Below, one piece after another: positions 1 to 10,978 of a stretch of DNA of 64,000 nucleotides. The stretch spans positions 1,308,451 to 1,372,450 of the forward strand of contig CAJINV010000010.1 in NCBI GenBank assembly GCA_905178155.1. Reading direction: 5' to 3'. The translations under genes were made by a program, and so were the position numbers. Within the stretch, counting starts at the first letter, position 1. Every line of letters begins with the position of its first letter. Origin of the DNA: Amoebophrya sp. A120. Its lineage: Eukaryota; Sar; Dinophyceae; Syndiniales; Amoebophryaceae. Below the pieces are notes generated by a model. It made no database searches. It worked only from the letters and a program-made list of their open reading frames with translations, and was not told the origin of the DNA.

Positions 1-1
1 G

Positions 2-1794
2 AAAACGGATCCGAAAACTGGCAACCCGCCGAGCATCGTAACGACTGATTTGCTTACGGTGGAAGACTACATTTGGCGGTGGGACGCGGATTGGTTTTGG
101 TGCACACAAATTTTCCCGGGGCTGCAATTTCAATTCATTCGGTATAGAGGTTAGTAGTCTTGTCTTGATGTTGTATGGCTCTTTTGCGCCTTTTCGGCTG
201 GCAAACTAACTCTCGACTCAGACTAAACGCTGCATCATGACAAGTTTTGTGCAGAAAAAATCGTAAAAATCGTCCAAAATTATCAGGTACCTCTGCGGCC
301 CGCGCCTCCTTCGATCTGATATGTACAAAGTTTTCAACGACAAGTTCACCCGTCTCCTCGCGAAAATCTTCCCGAAAGCGCAGGATATCCCACGAAAAAA
401 CTGCTTCACTGTGATGATTTTGCAAGATCTGCATTACAAGTTTTTTACACATGACACTGCAAATTTGACATGCGCGCTTCCCAAGGGAAAACGCGCCTGA
501 ATATCCCATGCCTTGGAGGTGTAGCAAGACAAATAGTTCTGTGCTCCATTTTCTGCATCACAAGTGCACAGCGCAGCAGTTTTTTCTTGCGATGCAGGAG
601 AACCAGGAGCTGGTGATCCAAGACATTGAGGTTCCGGTGGAAAATTCTGCTCACTGGTATCCACAGTAAATTCGCCGTACACGTACACATGCGGTCTCTG
701 CATGACAAAACTTGATTTCGATCCTAGTCTAGCATGACAAGTTTTACGCTCCAAATTGGTGAAATTTGTGATGCATGTTGTAAATGTACCGGAAATTTGT
801 ATTGCATAACTGGCTCCGTGAGCACTGCCGGATCGTCCGGTCGGATTTGTTCGGAAAAATCAAACTGATATGGATTGCAAAAATGTCTGGGTCTGGAAGG
901 ATGTAACTTGTGATGCTGCATTTGCATGCTACGAAAATCTGTATTGCATGAACAGCAAAAGAGGTCCAGTTTTTGCCATGGCGAGAGGGCATTTCTCATG
1001 CGGTATAGGCATCAGGAAGCCCTCGCAAAATCGGTGATGCTAGGGCATGCATCACAGACGTCAGTAATCATGCAAAACGTGCATGACAAACCTTGCATCC
1101 TGCCAGACCCAGGCATTTTTGCATTTGATAACTGAACTCGGATTACAACGTTGCGGAAACCACGACTACGGATTTGCCATGCAAACTGGAAATAATCGGA
1201 GGCACTACAGCAACTTCTTCTACACCGAATGTTATTGAATCAGGGCAGACACTGCTGGCTGCGGATGTTGAAGATGATGAAAACAAGCCGGCAACAAGTG
1301 GTGCCAACATGATGCGCGAGAGGAAAATTATGAAGGAGTCGACTTCTACTACGACTTGTTCTACGACTCCTCTCAAAAACCCGCCACGCCCGCTGTTCCC
1401 CTTCCACCAGCAGCAGCAAATCAAGAGAACAACCCGGCCCGACACGGTGCCGATCTGGCTATGTCCGGTGCGAGGGACCAGTGCGCCCTTGATGCCGATG
1501 GATGAGAATAAGCTGTACATCAACTTTGGGTTCTGGGACGCGCTGGAAGATACGACCACGAGACCCAAGGAGAGATGTACGACCCTGGGCGGGAACCAAG
1601 CGGGGAACGTGAACAGAGGGCTGGAGGCGATCTGCGACGAAAACGCGGCGATCAAAACGCTGTATTCCACGTGCTACTACACGGAAGAAGAGTTTTACCA
1701 GAAGTACAACGGGGAGCATTACAAGAAGATCAAGGAAAAATACGACGGGAATGGGCGGCTGCGGAGCTGGTTTGCGAGGGTGCGGGGGAGTTGA
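2..1794 (+). CDS. DHCR24: DHCR24-like FAD-linked sterol reductase, 3' part
   Basis: The gene runs off the left edge. Exons: <2-141, 287-385, 600-657, 814-868, 1136-1794, ending in TGA (about 336 codons visible). The protein matches the C-terminal half of the delta(24)-sterol reductase (DHCR24/DIMINUTO) family: an EDYIWRWDADWFWC block, then RLLRSDMY, VIQDIEVPVEN, PIWLCPV, LYINFGFWD and a C-terminal TCYYTEEEFYQKYNG block. Known family role: FAD- and NADPH-dependent reduction of the sterol side-chain double bond at a membrane. The N-terminal FAD-binding domain lies outside the window. Intron 142-286 is GT-AG; the other three introns are introners (386-594, 658-808, 869-1130). Exon 5 begins with a lineage-specific, Thr/Gln-rich insert of about 85 residues before PIWLCPV. 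The family call is secure; the exact substrate is not. Confidence 0.82.
386..594. mobile_element. Introner, family I (209 bp)
   Basis: Terminal inverted repeats pair TATCCCACGAAAAAACTGC with GCAGTTTTTTCTTGCGATG. It is flanked by direct repeat CAGGA (381-385, 595-599). Excision with one repeat joins P-K-A-Q to E-N-Q in frame. It is full-length homologous to 53293-53501 but in the opposite orientation. Confidence 0.9.
658..808. mobile_element. Introner, family J (151 bp)
   Basis: Starts TATCCACAGTAAATTC and ends TTTGTATTGCATA, with imperfect inverted termini around TAAATTCGCCGTACA. Flanked by direct repeat ACTGG (653-657, 809-813). Excision joins S-A-H-W to L-R-E in frame. Only member of its family in the window. 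Confidence 0.82.
869..1130. mobile_element. Introner, family B (262 bp)
   Basis: Inverted termini TATGGATTGCAAAAATG and CATTTTTGCATTTGATA, continuing into a GTCTGGGTCTGG / CCAGACCCAGGC arm. Direct repeat ACTGA (864-868, 1131-1135). Excision joins K-I-K-L to N-S-D in frame. Confidence 0.92.
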
Positions 1795-3897
1795 AGGAGG
1801 AGTTTGTGTCAGATTTGACAGTCCTCGCGCGAAAGTGGTTTTGATTTTGATGAAGACAGCACTTGAATTAGAGCCTTTGGCTGAGTCCTCGTCGGTCCTC
1901 GCAGGTTGTGCACTTCGAGGGAGGCCGAAAATGACTATGGCTCACAAAAACTTCTATACTTTTCTCGTCAATTTTCGAAGAGAAGGAATGAAACGAAGAG
2001 CACGATGAATACAATAGAAGACTTCGCCTGCGAGCAGTGCGACTTTTGTCGCAGCCCGCGGCCCGCCCGGAAGAGCATTTGTTTCCAGTGTTCAGGAAGT
2101 TTTTAAGAGCAACAGCGTGCCCCGTCGTGGTCCAGATTGGGTTTTTTTCTCTTCGCTTACATCTCGCGCAAGAGAACAGCGCCCCGCTTTTCCGCCGCAG
2201 AGCTACCGGCGCCGCCTGCGAGCGGGGGTTGGTGGGTTGTCTCTCGCCACACGTCCGGGAAATTTTGGCCAGAAGAGCTTTGCTCTCCGCGTTCCGTGGG
2301 CGCATGCCGGCTTGCGCGCAAGCTAACGCGCCGGCCAGGCCGACGCGCAAAGCGGCGGCGCGCAGGCAGTTGGCGCGCCTCTCATGAATGCAGCGCAGTA
2401 TTGCCGGCGGAGCTTCGGCGCCAGCGCGGAACTCCTGCGGAGGGGAACGGAGGGCCGAGACCTCTACACCAAACGCCGAGAGAGAGGCATCCGCGCAGCC
2501 CCCCGCAGTGTCTCCGACTTTCCTGCTTGCCGGCCCGCGCCGCCTGAGTGTGCGCCGAGCGTTTCTGTCTGTCCGTCGTCAATGTATGCCGGGGGGCTGC
2601 CGCCCGGAGCCGCGGGCGCGCCTGGCCGCCAGATCCAGCCAGTGTTCCTTTGCCCGCGTATCGCCGGCATTCCCGCCGAAATCCAGGACACTTCGCCCGA
2701 GGCGGTTCCGAACAACGCCGGCCATGGGGCCCACTTGCTCGCGGACCGCCGTGCGAGCCTCGCCCGCGGCCGGGACGTGCGCAGTTGCGCGGTAGGATTT
2801 TGCAGCGTTTTGCTGGGCCAGCTCGGGCCTTGCCTCGGGCTCCCCCGCCCGCCCCCACATCATGGGCCCTGTCTGTGGCCTGCCCGGGGGCGGGGGCCGG
2901 TCTCTCTCCGCTGGCCTTGCTGGCCCGCCCGCGCGCTAGCTTCATAGTTCTGCACTCGCAGGGTTGGCGATTTATTGGCTGCGCCGCGCCCCGCGGCGTG
3001 TCCGCCGGCCCGCCCCCCGCCCTCGCGCCCCCCGGTCGCACATGCATGATTCCGCTCGCCCGGGTGGCGCCCGCGGGGACTGGGGGTTGGGGCATGGCTC
3101 TTCCGCACATTGGTTAAAGGGCGCCCCCGCCGCCCGTATCCATGGCTCGCTCCCTCGGGCCGGGTGGGATCGGGGCTGCGTGCGCCGCCCAAGGTCCCCG
3201 ATCGAGCTGTATTCGTGAGGCCCGACAGGTGGGGGCAATGGCGTCAGCCATGGGCGGTGAGATGGATGGAAGAGCTCCGGCTGGTCAGTGTCTTTGGTCC
3301 GTTTTGCATGTTTCGTGTTCGCCGATTATTTGATTTTCGATCGTTCACTCACATCATAAGAACTTGGACTAGTGCTCTACCTTTTGTTATTTTGCAAGTT
3401 CATTATTTTCCTCGTGACCAGACAAAGTGTGTCAGCTGGCTCTTCGTGCAGAAGAAAAGGATCCTCCACCTATTTTCGTGCACTTCAATGAAGCGCATGA
3501 AACATGATTATTGAGATATCACCAGTGGAGGCACCAGTTTGGTGCTTGAACTTTACACCGCGTTGTGTTATTCTTGTTGTGGAGGAATATGAATAATGAC
3601 GCATTAAATTACCCCTACGTACGCATCTTCTTTCATACGAGTCGACTCACTATATTATGAGTAAAGAACTGTCCATGTCGGCGTGTTGACTTTTTTGGTA
3701 CTCTGACATCCGGCCAATTCAGATCTAGGCATTACTACACTAGTGTTGCACAGACTTCCACTTTGCGCTTGAGCAGTCATCTCGTTTGTGTTTCACATTT
3801 CATACAATTGCGATCACTACCTACGACGATTTTTCGTTTTTTCCAATTGCGTTCGCCCAAGCCCTTCCTCCTCCAACACTCATTCCCCCAGCGAGCC
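1795..3897. other. Intergenic region with GC-rich island
   Basis: About 2030-3240 is a sharply bounded, very GC-rich island that opens long overlapping reading frames in all six frames. These look like compositional artefacts: none contains a recognisable domain. The flanks (1795-2030 and 3240-3897) are AT-richer and hold no gene I can support. 3760-3897 is the likely leader region of the first synthetase gene. Confidence 0.6.
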
Positions 3898-6800
3898 ATG
3901 GCCTCGACGCAGCAGGCCCGGCGTCTTGTCGCGGGCGACGGCCCGCAGATTGCTTCTTCCAAGCTTTTCCCAAACCCAAAGGAGTTCCAATGCGACCAGA
4001 ACGCGGACTACTTGAAGAAGAGGTTGCAGGTGTGGGAAAAGGTGAAGGCCAAACACGAAAAGGCTGTTGCCGCTATTCCGAAAAAGCAAATCACCATCAC
4101 CCTGCCGGACGGGAAGCAGGTGCAGGGAACGAGCTTCGAAACCACTCCTTTAATGATTGCAGAGGGGATTTCCAAGAAACTAGCCGGGGACATTGTGGTG
4201 GCGAAGGTAGTAGAATTGGATAGTTCGTGCAGCTCTTGTATGGTCTGTGCATGACAATGACCAAGCACAACTCTGTTGCGTACTATTGCGCATGAGAAGG
4301 ATGGTTCGTAGTTGTCAACAAACCTATATTATAAGGTCTACTACACCGAGCCCATCGCCTCTTTAACGCAATGCGTCGCCGCGGATGAAGAGCCGGACTC
4401 CGATGCTGACGGATCTGATGACGAAGACGCGAAGGAGGACAAATTTGTTCTGTGGGACATCAGCCGGCCACTGGAGGGGAATTGTACGCCGGTGGTTCTT
4501 TTTGTGTAGTGGATGACTTCTGCAGCTCTTTGCCATTGGTAGCTTGAGGCGCGACCGCCCGTTGCTGTTCATCATGCTTCTGGAGCATGACAATTTGAAT
4601 TTCAACAATTTGCAGGTGCGGAATGTTCTTTGCCAGCATCACTAAATTTTGTTCTATAGGTACTCTCCACCTTTTGAAATTTGAGGACAAGCTTGCCTCC
4701 AACGTGTTTTGGCATAGTTCCGCTCACGTCTTGGGAGAAGCCATTGAGGTCGAATTTGGGGCGCACTTGACCATCGGGCCACCCTTGGAGCGTGGGTTTT
4801 ACTACGACGGCTTTTTCGGCGAGAAGAAAATCTCCACGACGGAAGACTTGCCGAAATTAGAGAAGCGCTGCCAGGAAATCGTGAAGGAGAGCCAGCCGTT
4901 TGAGCGGGTCGCCTTAAGCAAGGAGGACGCTCTGGAAATGTTCGCGGACAACCCGTTCAAGGTGCAGTTGATCACGAACAAAGTCCCGGATGGATCCATG
5001 ACCAGCTGCTACCGCTGCGGGCCGCTAGTCGATTTGTGCCGCGGGCCGCACTTGCCGTCCACGGGTAGATGCAAGTCCTTCTGGATCCACAAAAACAGCG
5101 CGAGCTACTGGTACTGATAATCTTCTATTTTGCATGCGACTGACGCTGATTTTCTACTGTTCCTGGTAAAAATAGTGATTCCATGATACAATGCCTTGTG
5201 ATTGTGTACGTGTACGACCTGCACTTTCAACACTTGGCGTGAAAGATAAAACCAGAAGCACGATTCACCACTTCCACCTAGGTTGGGGAAAGACAAGAAC
5301 GACTCCCTCCAGCGCATTTACGGTGTTTCTTTCCCCTCCGACAAGGAGTTGAAGCAGCACAAACTGATGCTGGAAGAAGCCGCCAAGCGCGACCACCGAG
5401 AAATCGGGCGGAATATGAACTGCAAAAGTATCGTACTAGTATAATTTGCATCACAAATCTTGGCAAGAAGAAGAGTGGAATTTGTAATGCTGTGTTACCT
5501 TAGAAAGGAGATTTGTAATGCATATTTGCAATTAGTACAAGTGCGATAGGTTTACACAGGATACGGAAGCAGGAGCTCTGGTTTTTCTCCGACTATTCCG
5601 CCGGGTCCTGCTTCTGGATGCCGCACGGCGCCCGGATCTACAACAAGTTGGTGAGCTTCATGCAGCGGGAGTACGCCATTCGCGGGTTTCAGGAGGTGAT
5701 CACACCAAACTTGGTGCACGAGAGTCTCTTCAAGGCTTCGGGGCACTACTACAAGTACAAAGACGACATGTACAGTATGAACATCGAGGGGGAAAGGTGG
5801 TTTTTGAAACCGATGAACTGCCTATGAGAGTGCACAACCCTCCCTCCCCCTCATGTGTATGGCATGAACAGCAATACAAGCAACAGCAGAAAATGGGCTT
5901 TCGCATGACAAATCTGCATGCGGATTGTAGTACTATGTATAGTTTGTCATGCTAACAGCGCGTACGAGCAAGGTGCGAGTTTGGTACTTTGCATTACAAA
6001 TGAGGGGGAGGGGGAGATGTGCACTGTAATACTGCCCCGGCGACTGCGTCATCTTCGGGCATCGCGTGCGGAGCTATCGGGAACTACCCTTGCGGATGGT
6101 TTCCTTTGGCGTGCTGCACAGAAACGAAAACAGTGGGGCGTTGAGTGGTAGATCTAAAATGTGCTGGCTTGAGTATTTTCTCTCTGTCAACATGATAAAC
6201 AGAAAACATCATTTGGAATAGTTGCATAGCATGTCGTATAGAAGTCGCGTGATCATGTTTTGATGCTTCAGCCGAAACTAAATAGCGAGATCCCTGTATA
6301 TACGTTTTAGGTCTGACCCGCGTCCGTCGCTTTCAGCAGGATGACGGGCATATCTTCTGCCGGATGGACCAGGTGAAGAGCGAAATCAAGTACGCGCTCG
6401 CTTTCGTGCGGTTTGTGTACCAGACGATTGGCTTGGAATACACGATGGTGCTCTCTACCCGGCCGAAAAAAGCCATTGGCTCTGAGGAGGTGTGGACGTA
6501 TGCGGAGAAGGAGCTTGCCGAGGCTCTGAACGAGAACGGTGAGCCCTTGGGCTTGAACAAGGGCGACGGGGCGTTTTACGGACCGAAGATCGACTTCAAA
6601 GTAGAAAATGAGAAACCGTGAGTTACAAATTTTCTTACCGTGAATGTTGGTAGATGAAGTACAACACGATCTAATTTAGGCCAGTTTCAAGCTTCAAAGC
6701 CGACAATTCCATAGCAAAGCTACTCAAAAAACAAAAAGTTTAAAACCGCACCAAACAACTTCTTTTCGTCATCTTCAGGCAAAAGACGCCCTGGGTCGGC

Positions 6801-9726
6801 AGCACCAATGCGCGACGATGCAACTGGACTTCCTGTTTCCGATGCGATTCAACCTCCAGTTCCGCACACAGGCGGACGAGCAGAAGGAAGCTGGCGAGCA
6901 GGCGGCTTTGGGTAACAAGGAAGGAGACAAGACAACTGCAGTTCCTCCGAAAGGCAAAAACGCCGCTTCTGGTGCCGCTGTTGCCATAAATGGGAACGCG
7001 GCCGCGCTGGCCTCCGCGGACGGGGACTCGGCGGGAACCAAATCCGCTGTCGACAAGGAGAAGGAAAAAGAGGCGAAATTGGATATAACCCGCTCAGGTG
7101 TTACAATCTCAAACGTTGCAATAGAGTATTGAAATCTGTGATGCAAGATTGCATGATCTAGCCAAGTCTCATAGGCTTGCGCATGACAAGTTCCAGAGCC
7201 CCAAGCCCCACTATAATCTCGCGAGATTTGTATTGCAAAAGGTGGAAAGCTGTGCGAGTCTGTCATGCTCATCATGCAGCACAAATTCCACATTCTATTG
7301 TAACGTTTGAGATTGTAACGGTTGAGCAAGTCATATTGGAAGCGTACGGGTTGGAGGGCGTCTTGAAACCGGGGCACGAGCGACCCGTGGTGATTCACCG
7401 GGCGATATGGATTGCAAAAGTGCCTGGGTCTGGAAGATTGCAACTTGTCATGCTAAATCCGAATCATGCAGAAATCTGTGTTGCATGACCGCCAAAAGCT
7501 GCCCACTTTCGACCATCTTTGGAAGAAGTTTCTCATGCAGGATAGGCATGGCAGAGACCTCACAGACTCTGTCATGCTAGGTCCCGCATTCCAGACCTCA
7601 TGGGTCATGAAAAACCTGCATGACAAGTTTACACTTACTTTTCCAGACCCAGACACTTTTGCATTTGATAGGCGATTATGGGATCGGTGGAGAGGTTCAC
7701 AGGTAGGAAATAGCAAGGATTCGAATTCGTACTAGTCCTAGTCGTGCTGCTTTACGGCCTACATTTATTTTGCATCATAAGATGAAATAGAATGAAGATG
7801 AGCATAATCTTCCGACGAGTTGTACCGCAATTTATAGATGATGCATGTTCATCAGCGCGTTCTTTATTTCTATCGCACACAAACACAAACACAAACTCAT
7901 ATAACTCATAAGTACGTACCAAACATACAGGCATCCTGTGCGAGCACTACGGTGGTAAGTGGCCATTTTTCCTCAGCCCGCGGCAGATCTATCCTGAGTA
8001 AAAACGTACCCACCCCAGAGTTGTCATGCAGATTTGCCATGACAGGAACATTTGTGATGCGCAACCCCATGACAGGCATTTTCAATCGTGTTTGGGAACT
8101 TGTAATGCTGTAAACAGGATCAGGAGGTCGATTTGTGATGCGGCTTTCCTTGCTAACTTGCACTACCTTACGGACTGAGACTTGTCATGCGTGACTCCTA
8201 AAGCTCCTAGGTTTGTGTTGCAAAATCCTCATCCTGACTCTGGTGTGGGTGCGTTTTTACTCAGGATAAGATCATGATCGTCCCCACCCACGCCGGCCTG
8301 AACAAGTACTGCGAGTACGTTATGCATTGCAAAAGTATCGTACTTCCAGTAGGTGTAGGAACACTCGCATTACAAATTTCCCCAAGAACAAAAATGGAAC
8401 TTGTCATGCTAGATCAGCTACAAGATTCGATTTGTCATGCAGGACTGCAATTGCCAAGAATCCGATGTTTTTGCGATGTATATTCATCGCGGAGCAGTAC
8501 CGCAACTTTGGTCTTTTCGCCGACGTCGACACCAGCAGTAAGACCATGAACAAGAAGGTCCGGGAGGCCCAGCTGGCCCAGTACAACTACGTTGCGATCT
8601 GCGGGGAGAAGGAGCAGGAAAACTTGTCAGTTAATTTGCGGGACCGGGACACGGGGAAACCGGTCGGGGAGTTCGGCTTGAATGATTCGGTGGACATGTT
8701 TGTCGCGAAATCCAACCCGAACAGCAAACCAGCGAACCAGTTTGACGCGTTTGAGGGACGCGTGCCGAAGCCGGCTAGTGCGGGAAGTAGTAGTTCTACT
8801 TCATCATCTGGAACAGGAACATCAACTGGAACTGCGACGAACTTCTCTGTGCAGAAGACGGACAACGACAAGAAGACATCTGCTGCCACTGCGGAGACCG
8901 CTGGCGCAACATCCACGACGAGCAACAAGAAGGAAAATCAATCCAGTATCAGAGGCAAAAATCCCCCCTCCCCATATCGAACAGGTATGCTTCCGAAAAT
9001 TTGTGTTGCTGATTTGAGGTCACGAATCTCGTTTGTCTTGCAAGAAGACAAGGGCAGAAGCTTCCGCCTCATTATGGAATTGATTTGTCATGCTGTTGGG
9101 CCTAAAGGCAAAGGGGAGGCGTTTGCCATGCTGAACAACTAGAGGACCCATACGCCCCTACCTAGCCTGGGGATCTGGCCGCAGGAGTGCCTCTGTGCAA
9201 TACAAACCGGATTTGCGTACACAAATCCAGCATCAGAAATTCCGTTTTGATATGGGGAGGGGGGATTTTTCCTTTCGATATCCAGCAAGAAAAACTGGGA
9301 GGCGCACTTCGCGGAGTTCCCGTACGCTGAGGGGTTTGAACTGTCTGAGACCGATAAGATATGCATTGCAAACATGTCTGATGAATCTGGAAGGATGCAA
9401 GGGTTGTCATGCTTGTCTAGCATGACTGAAGAGTTTGTGCTGCGTGTCCAAGAAGAGACCCTTTTGTTTGTCATGCAAAACGCAGTTTGTCACGCGGAAA
9501 GCGCAACACTAAGAAGCGCAAATATTTCTCATGCTTCGCTGTGCAATACAAAGAGTTCACTATTCACAATTCAGCATTACAAGTTTCCTTTTCCAGACCC
9601 AGACATATTTGCATTTGATATAAGAAACTCTTCGACGACTGCAACAAATCCGGGATGCCGAGCTCCGAGAATTTTCAGCGGTGGTTCGAGCATGTGGGGA
9701 GCTTGGTGCGGGCGGGACGCTGCTGA
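3898..9726 (+). CDS. TARS: Threonyl-tRNA synthetase, copy 1
   Basis: Exons: 3898-4206, 4336-4483, 4660-5110, 5282-5413, 5569-5822, 6037-6147, 6311-6600, 6779-7083, 7341-7405, 7676-7702, 7931-7989, 8274-8320, 8488-8946, 9286-9359, 9626-9726; 943 residues. It charges tRNA-Thr with threonine. Order: TGS domain (to about 105), editing domain with HSSAH and DLCRGPH (about 155-305), class II core with motif 1 ([11 protein letters not shown]), motif 2 (HRNENSG) and motif 3 ([11 protein letters not shown]), then the anticodon-binding domain from about 717. A charged linker of about 75 residues interrupts the core, and a Ser/Thr-rich insert lies near the C-terminus. The usual CPGH block reads CPGD here. 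Six introns are GT-AG, eight are introners. The start is the first ATG, matching copy 2; an upstream in-frame TTG extension is not supported. Confidence 0.93.
5414..5563. mobile_element. Introner, family A (150 bp)
   Basis: Begins TATGAACTGCAAAAGTATCG; the right arm reads GTGCGATAGGTTTACACAGGATA, inverted and partly decayed. Direct repeat CGGAA (5409-5413, 5564-5568). Excision gives E-I-G-R-K-Q-E-L, matching the uninterrupted sequence in copy 2. Confidence 0.93.
5823..6031. mobile_element. Introner, family F (209 bp)
   Basis: Left end TATGAGAGTGCACAACC followed by a CCCTCCCCCTCAT arm; the right end is its inverse (ATGAGGGGGAGGG ... TGTGCACTGTAATA). Direct repeat CTGCC (5818-5822, 6032-6036). 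Excision gives M-N-C-P-G. Absent from copy 2 at this site. Confidence 0.95.
7084..7335. mobile_element. Introner, family D (252 bp)
   Basis: The left arm contains GTTACAATCTCAAACGTTGC and the right arm GTAACGTTTGAGATTGTAAC. Ends TATAACC and AAGTCATA. Direct repeat TTGGA (7079-7083, 7336-7340). Excision gives A-K-L-E-A-Y-G in frame. Confidence 0.92.
7406..7670. mobile_element. Introner, family B (265 bp)
   Basis: Ends TATGGATTGCAAAAGTGCC and AGACACTTTTGCATTTGATA. Direct repeat GGCGA (7401-7405, 7671-7675). Excision restores motif 3 (H-R-A-I-M-G-S), uninterrupted in copy 2. Confidence 0.94.
7990..8268. mobile_element. Introner, family C (279 bp)
   Basis: Left end TATCCTGAGTAAAAACGTAC, right end GTGCGTTTTTACTCAGGATA, with the inverted repeat extending through CCCACCCCAGAGT. 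Direct repeat AGATC (7985-7989, 8269-8273). Excision gives P-R-Q-I-M-I-V. Confidence 0.95.
8321..8482. mobile_element. Introner, family A (162 bp), decayed right end
   Basis: Left end TATGCATTGCAAAAGTATCG. The right end (CGATGTTTTTGCGATGTATA) is degraded. The flanking 5-mers TACGT (8316-8320) and TTCAT (8483-8487) match at only three positions. Excision still gives C-E-Y-V-A-E-Q as in copy 2. Confidence 0.82.
8947..9280. mobile_element. Introner, family H (334 bp)
   Basis: The left arm (TATCAGAGGCAAAAATCC, then a C-rich run and CATATC) and the right arm (GATATGGGG ... GGATTTTTCCTTTCGATA) pair over about 32 bp. Direct repeat TCCAG (8942-8946, 9281-9285). Excision gives N-Q-S-S-K-K-N. Longest introner seen. 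Confidence 0.93.
9360..9620. mobile_element. Introner, family B (261 bp)
   Basis: Ends TATGCATTGCAAACATGTCT and AGACATATTTGCATTTGATA. Direct repeat TAAGA (9355-9359, 9621-9625). Excision gives E-T-D-K-K-L-F as in copy 2. It shares an internal CTTGTCTAGCATGACTGAA stretch with 20743-21002 and 21761-22020, so it belongs to a B subfamily. Confidence 0.93.
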
Positions 9727-10978
9727 AACGGAAATGGCAATATGCTGTCTTCTTGGTACAACAACGTCAACAGCTTCGGGTCCTTTGCCTTTCAGATACG
9801 GCAAGGAAAATTTTTACAGCAACTGAAAAACTATGTTAAAAACGAGGGCGCCATGTGGTTGATAGATGAAATGACAGATACGGTTACGGAGAACAACCTT
9901 ACCTAATCATGCAACTTCTGAGGGAGGTGTTGTAGTTGTAGAGCCCCCTTAAAGAAACAGATAGAATGAAATGGTTTTTGACATTCGATGAAAATGAAAA
10001 TTTGTATTCGACCATCTCGTTCTTGAGAGGTTTCCGATGAATGTAAAAGGTAGACTTTCGGTCTTTTTGGTGAATGATATTGATTTTGCTTTGCGGGTTG
10101 CTGACGTGACAGACGCAGCGAAGATCCGAGAAGAATATACTTAGCTTAGTAGAAGTGGCGGATAACTGTAAATACGCAAAATTTCGAATAGAGCAACGAG
10201 CTCCGCATCACATGATAGAGTGGTTTTGTATAAAGTTGATGTCGGACGAAAGTAGTTAGGAAAAAAAAGAATTGAATAAATTTGGTTGACCACACGAGGA
10301 TTTTCCACGAAATGGTTTCGAACGATGATCATGATATCAATGGGAAGAATTAAGTCTCGAGCAAGACAGGCAATTGAAGAGAAACATTTATAGCTGTCCC
10401 GAGAAACAGAAACATGACGAAGCTGTCAGCAAAAATCAAATCAGCCGGTGGCATGCGCTGCTGGTGTTGTTGTTCAGCCACATGTGTATCACTACGAAGG
10501 ATCATCCCGAACAAACTTTTTTACAAGGAAAGATCATCATGTTGATCATCAGATCAGCTTGCATTGTTTCTACTTTTTGCCCGGACAATACATGTAGCGA
10601 ATTTAATCGCATCCAGTAGAAGATCTATTACCATCGCAAGATCGCAATCACTTTATCAAAGCAAGAAATTATTCCTACGTACATGAACATGGAACGCACG
10701 GTAAGAATTGTTCTTTGCGTTCTAAAATCTTCAGGCACTCCGGATTTGCGAAAAGTTAGATTTTTGACCTTTTATTTCGTACCCATAGTACGTTCGACGC
10801 ATTAGCATTACCCATACATTACACTTGCATCCACCCTAAACTTGTGCGTTTGATGTCCTAACAAGAAAATTTCTCAGAAACACCCCACGACATTCACATT
10901 CACCACCAAAGAACCTAAAAGATTCACATTTTCCACCGTCAAAGGCGTTTTTACGTCGCCACCGCACTACAACAAGCC
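9727..10978. other. Intergenic region between the synthetase copies
   Basis: No supported gene. The sequence is AT-rich and has no introner, recognisable RNA gene or GC-rich island. It should contain the 3' end of copy 1 and the leader of copy 2 (ATG at 10979). Confidence 0.5.

Noticed and set aside
2037-3230. Long overlapping open frames on both strands
   Set aside because: They exist because the GC-rich composition removes stop codons. All frames are open, repetitive in Arg/Pro/Ala, and contain no domain.
3763-3897. N-terminal extension of synthetase copy 1 as a targeting peptide
   Set aside because: It depends on a TTG start, has no ATG, and has no counterpart upstream of copy 2.
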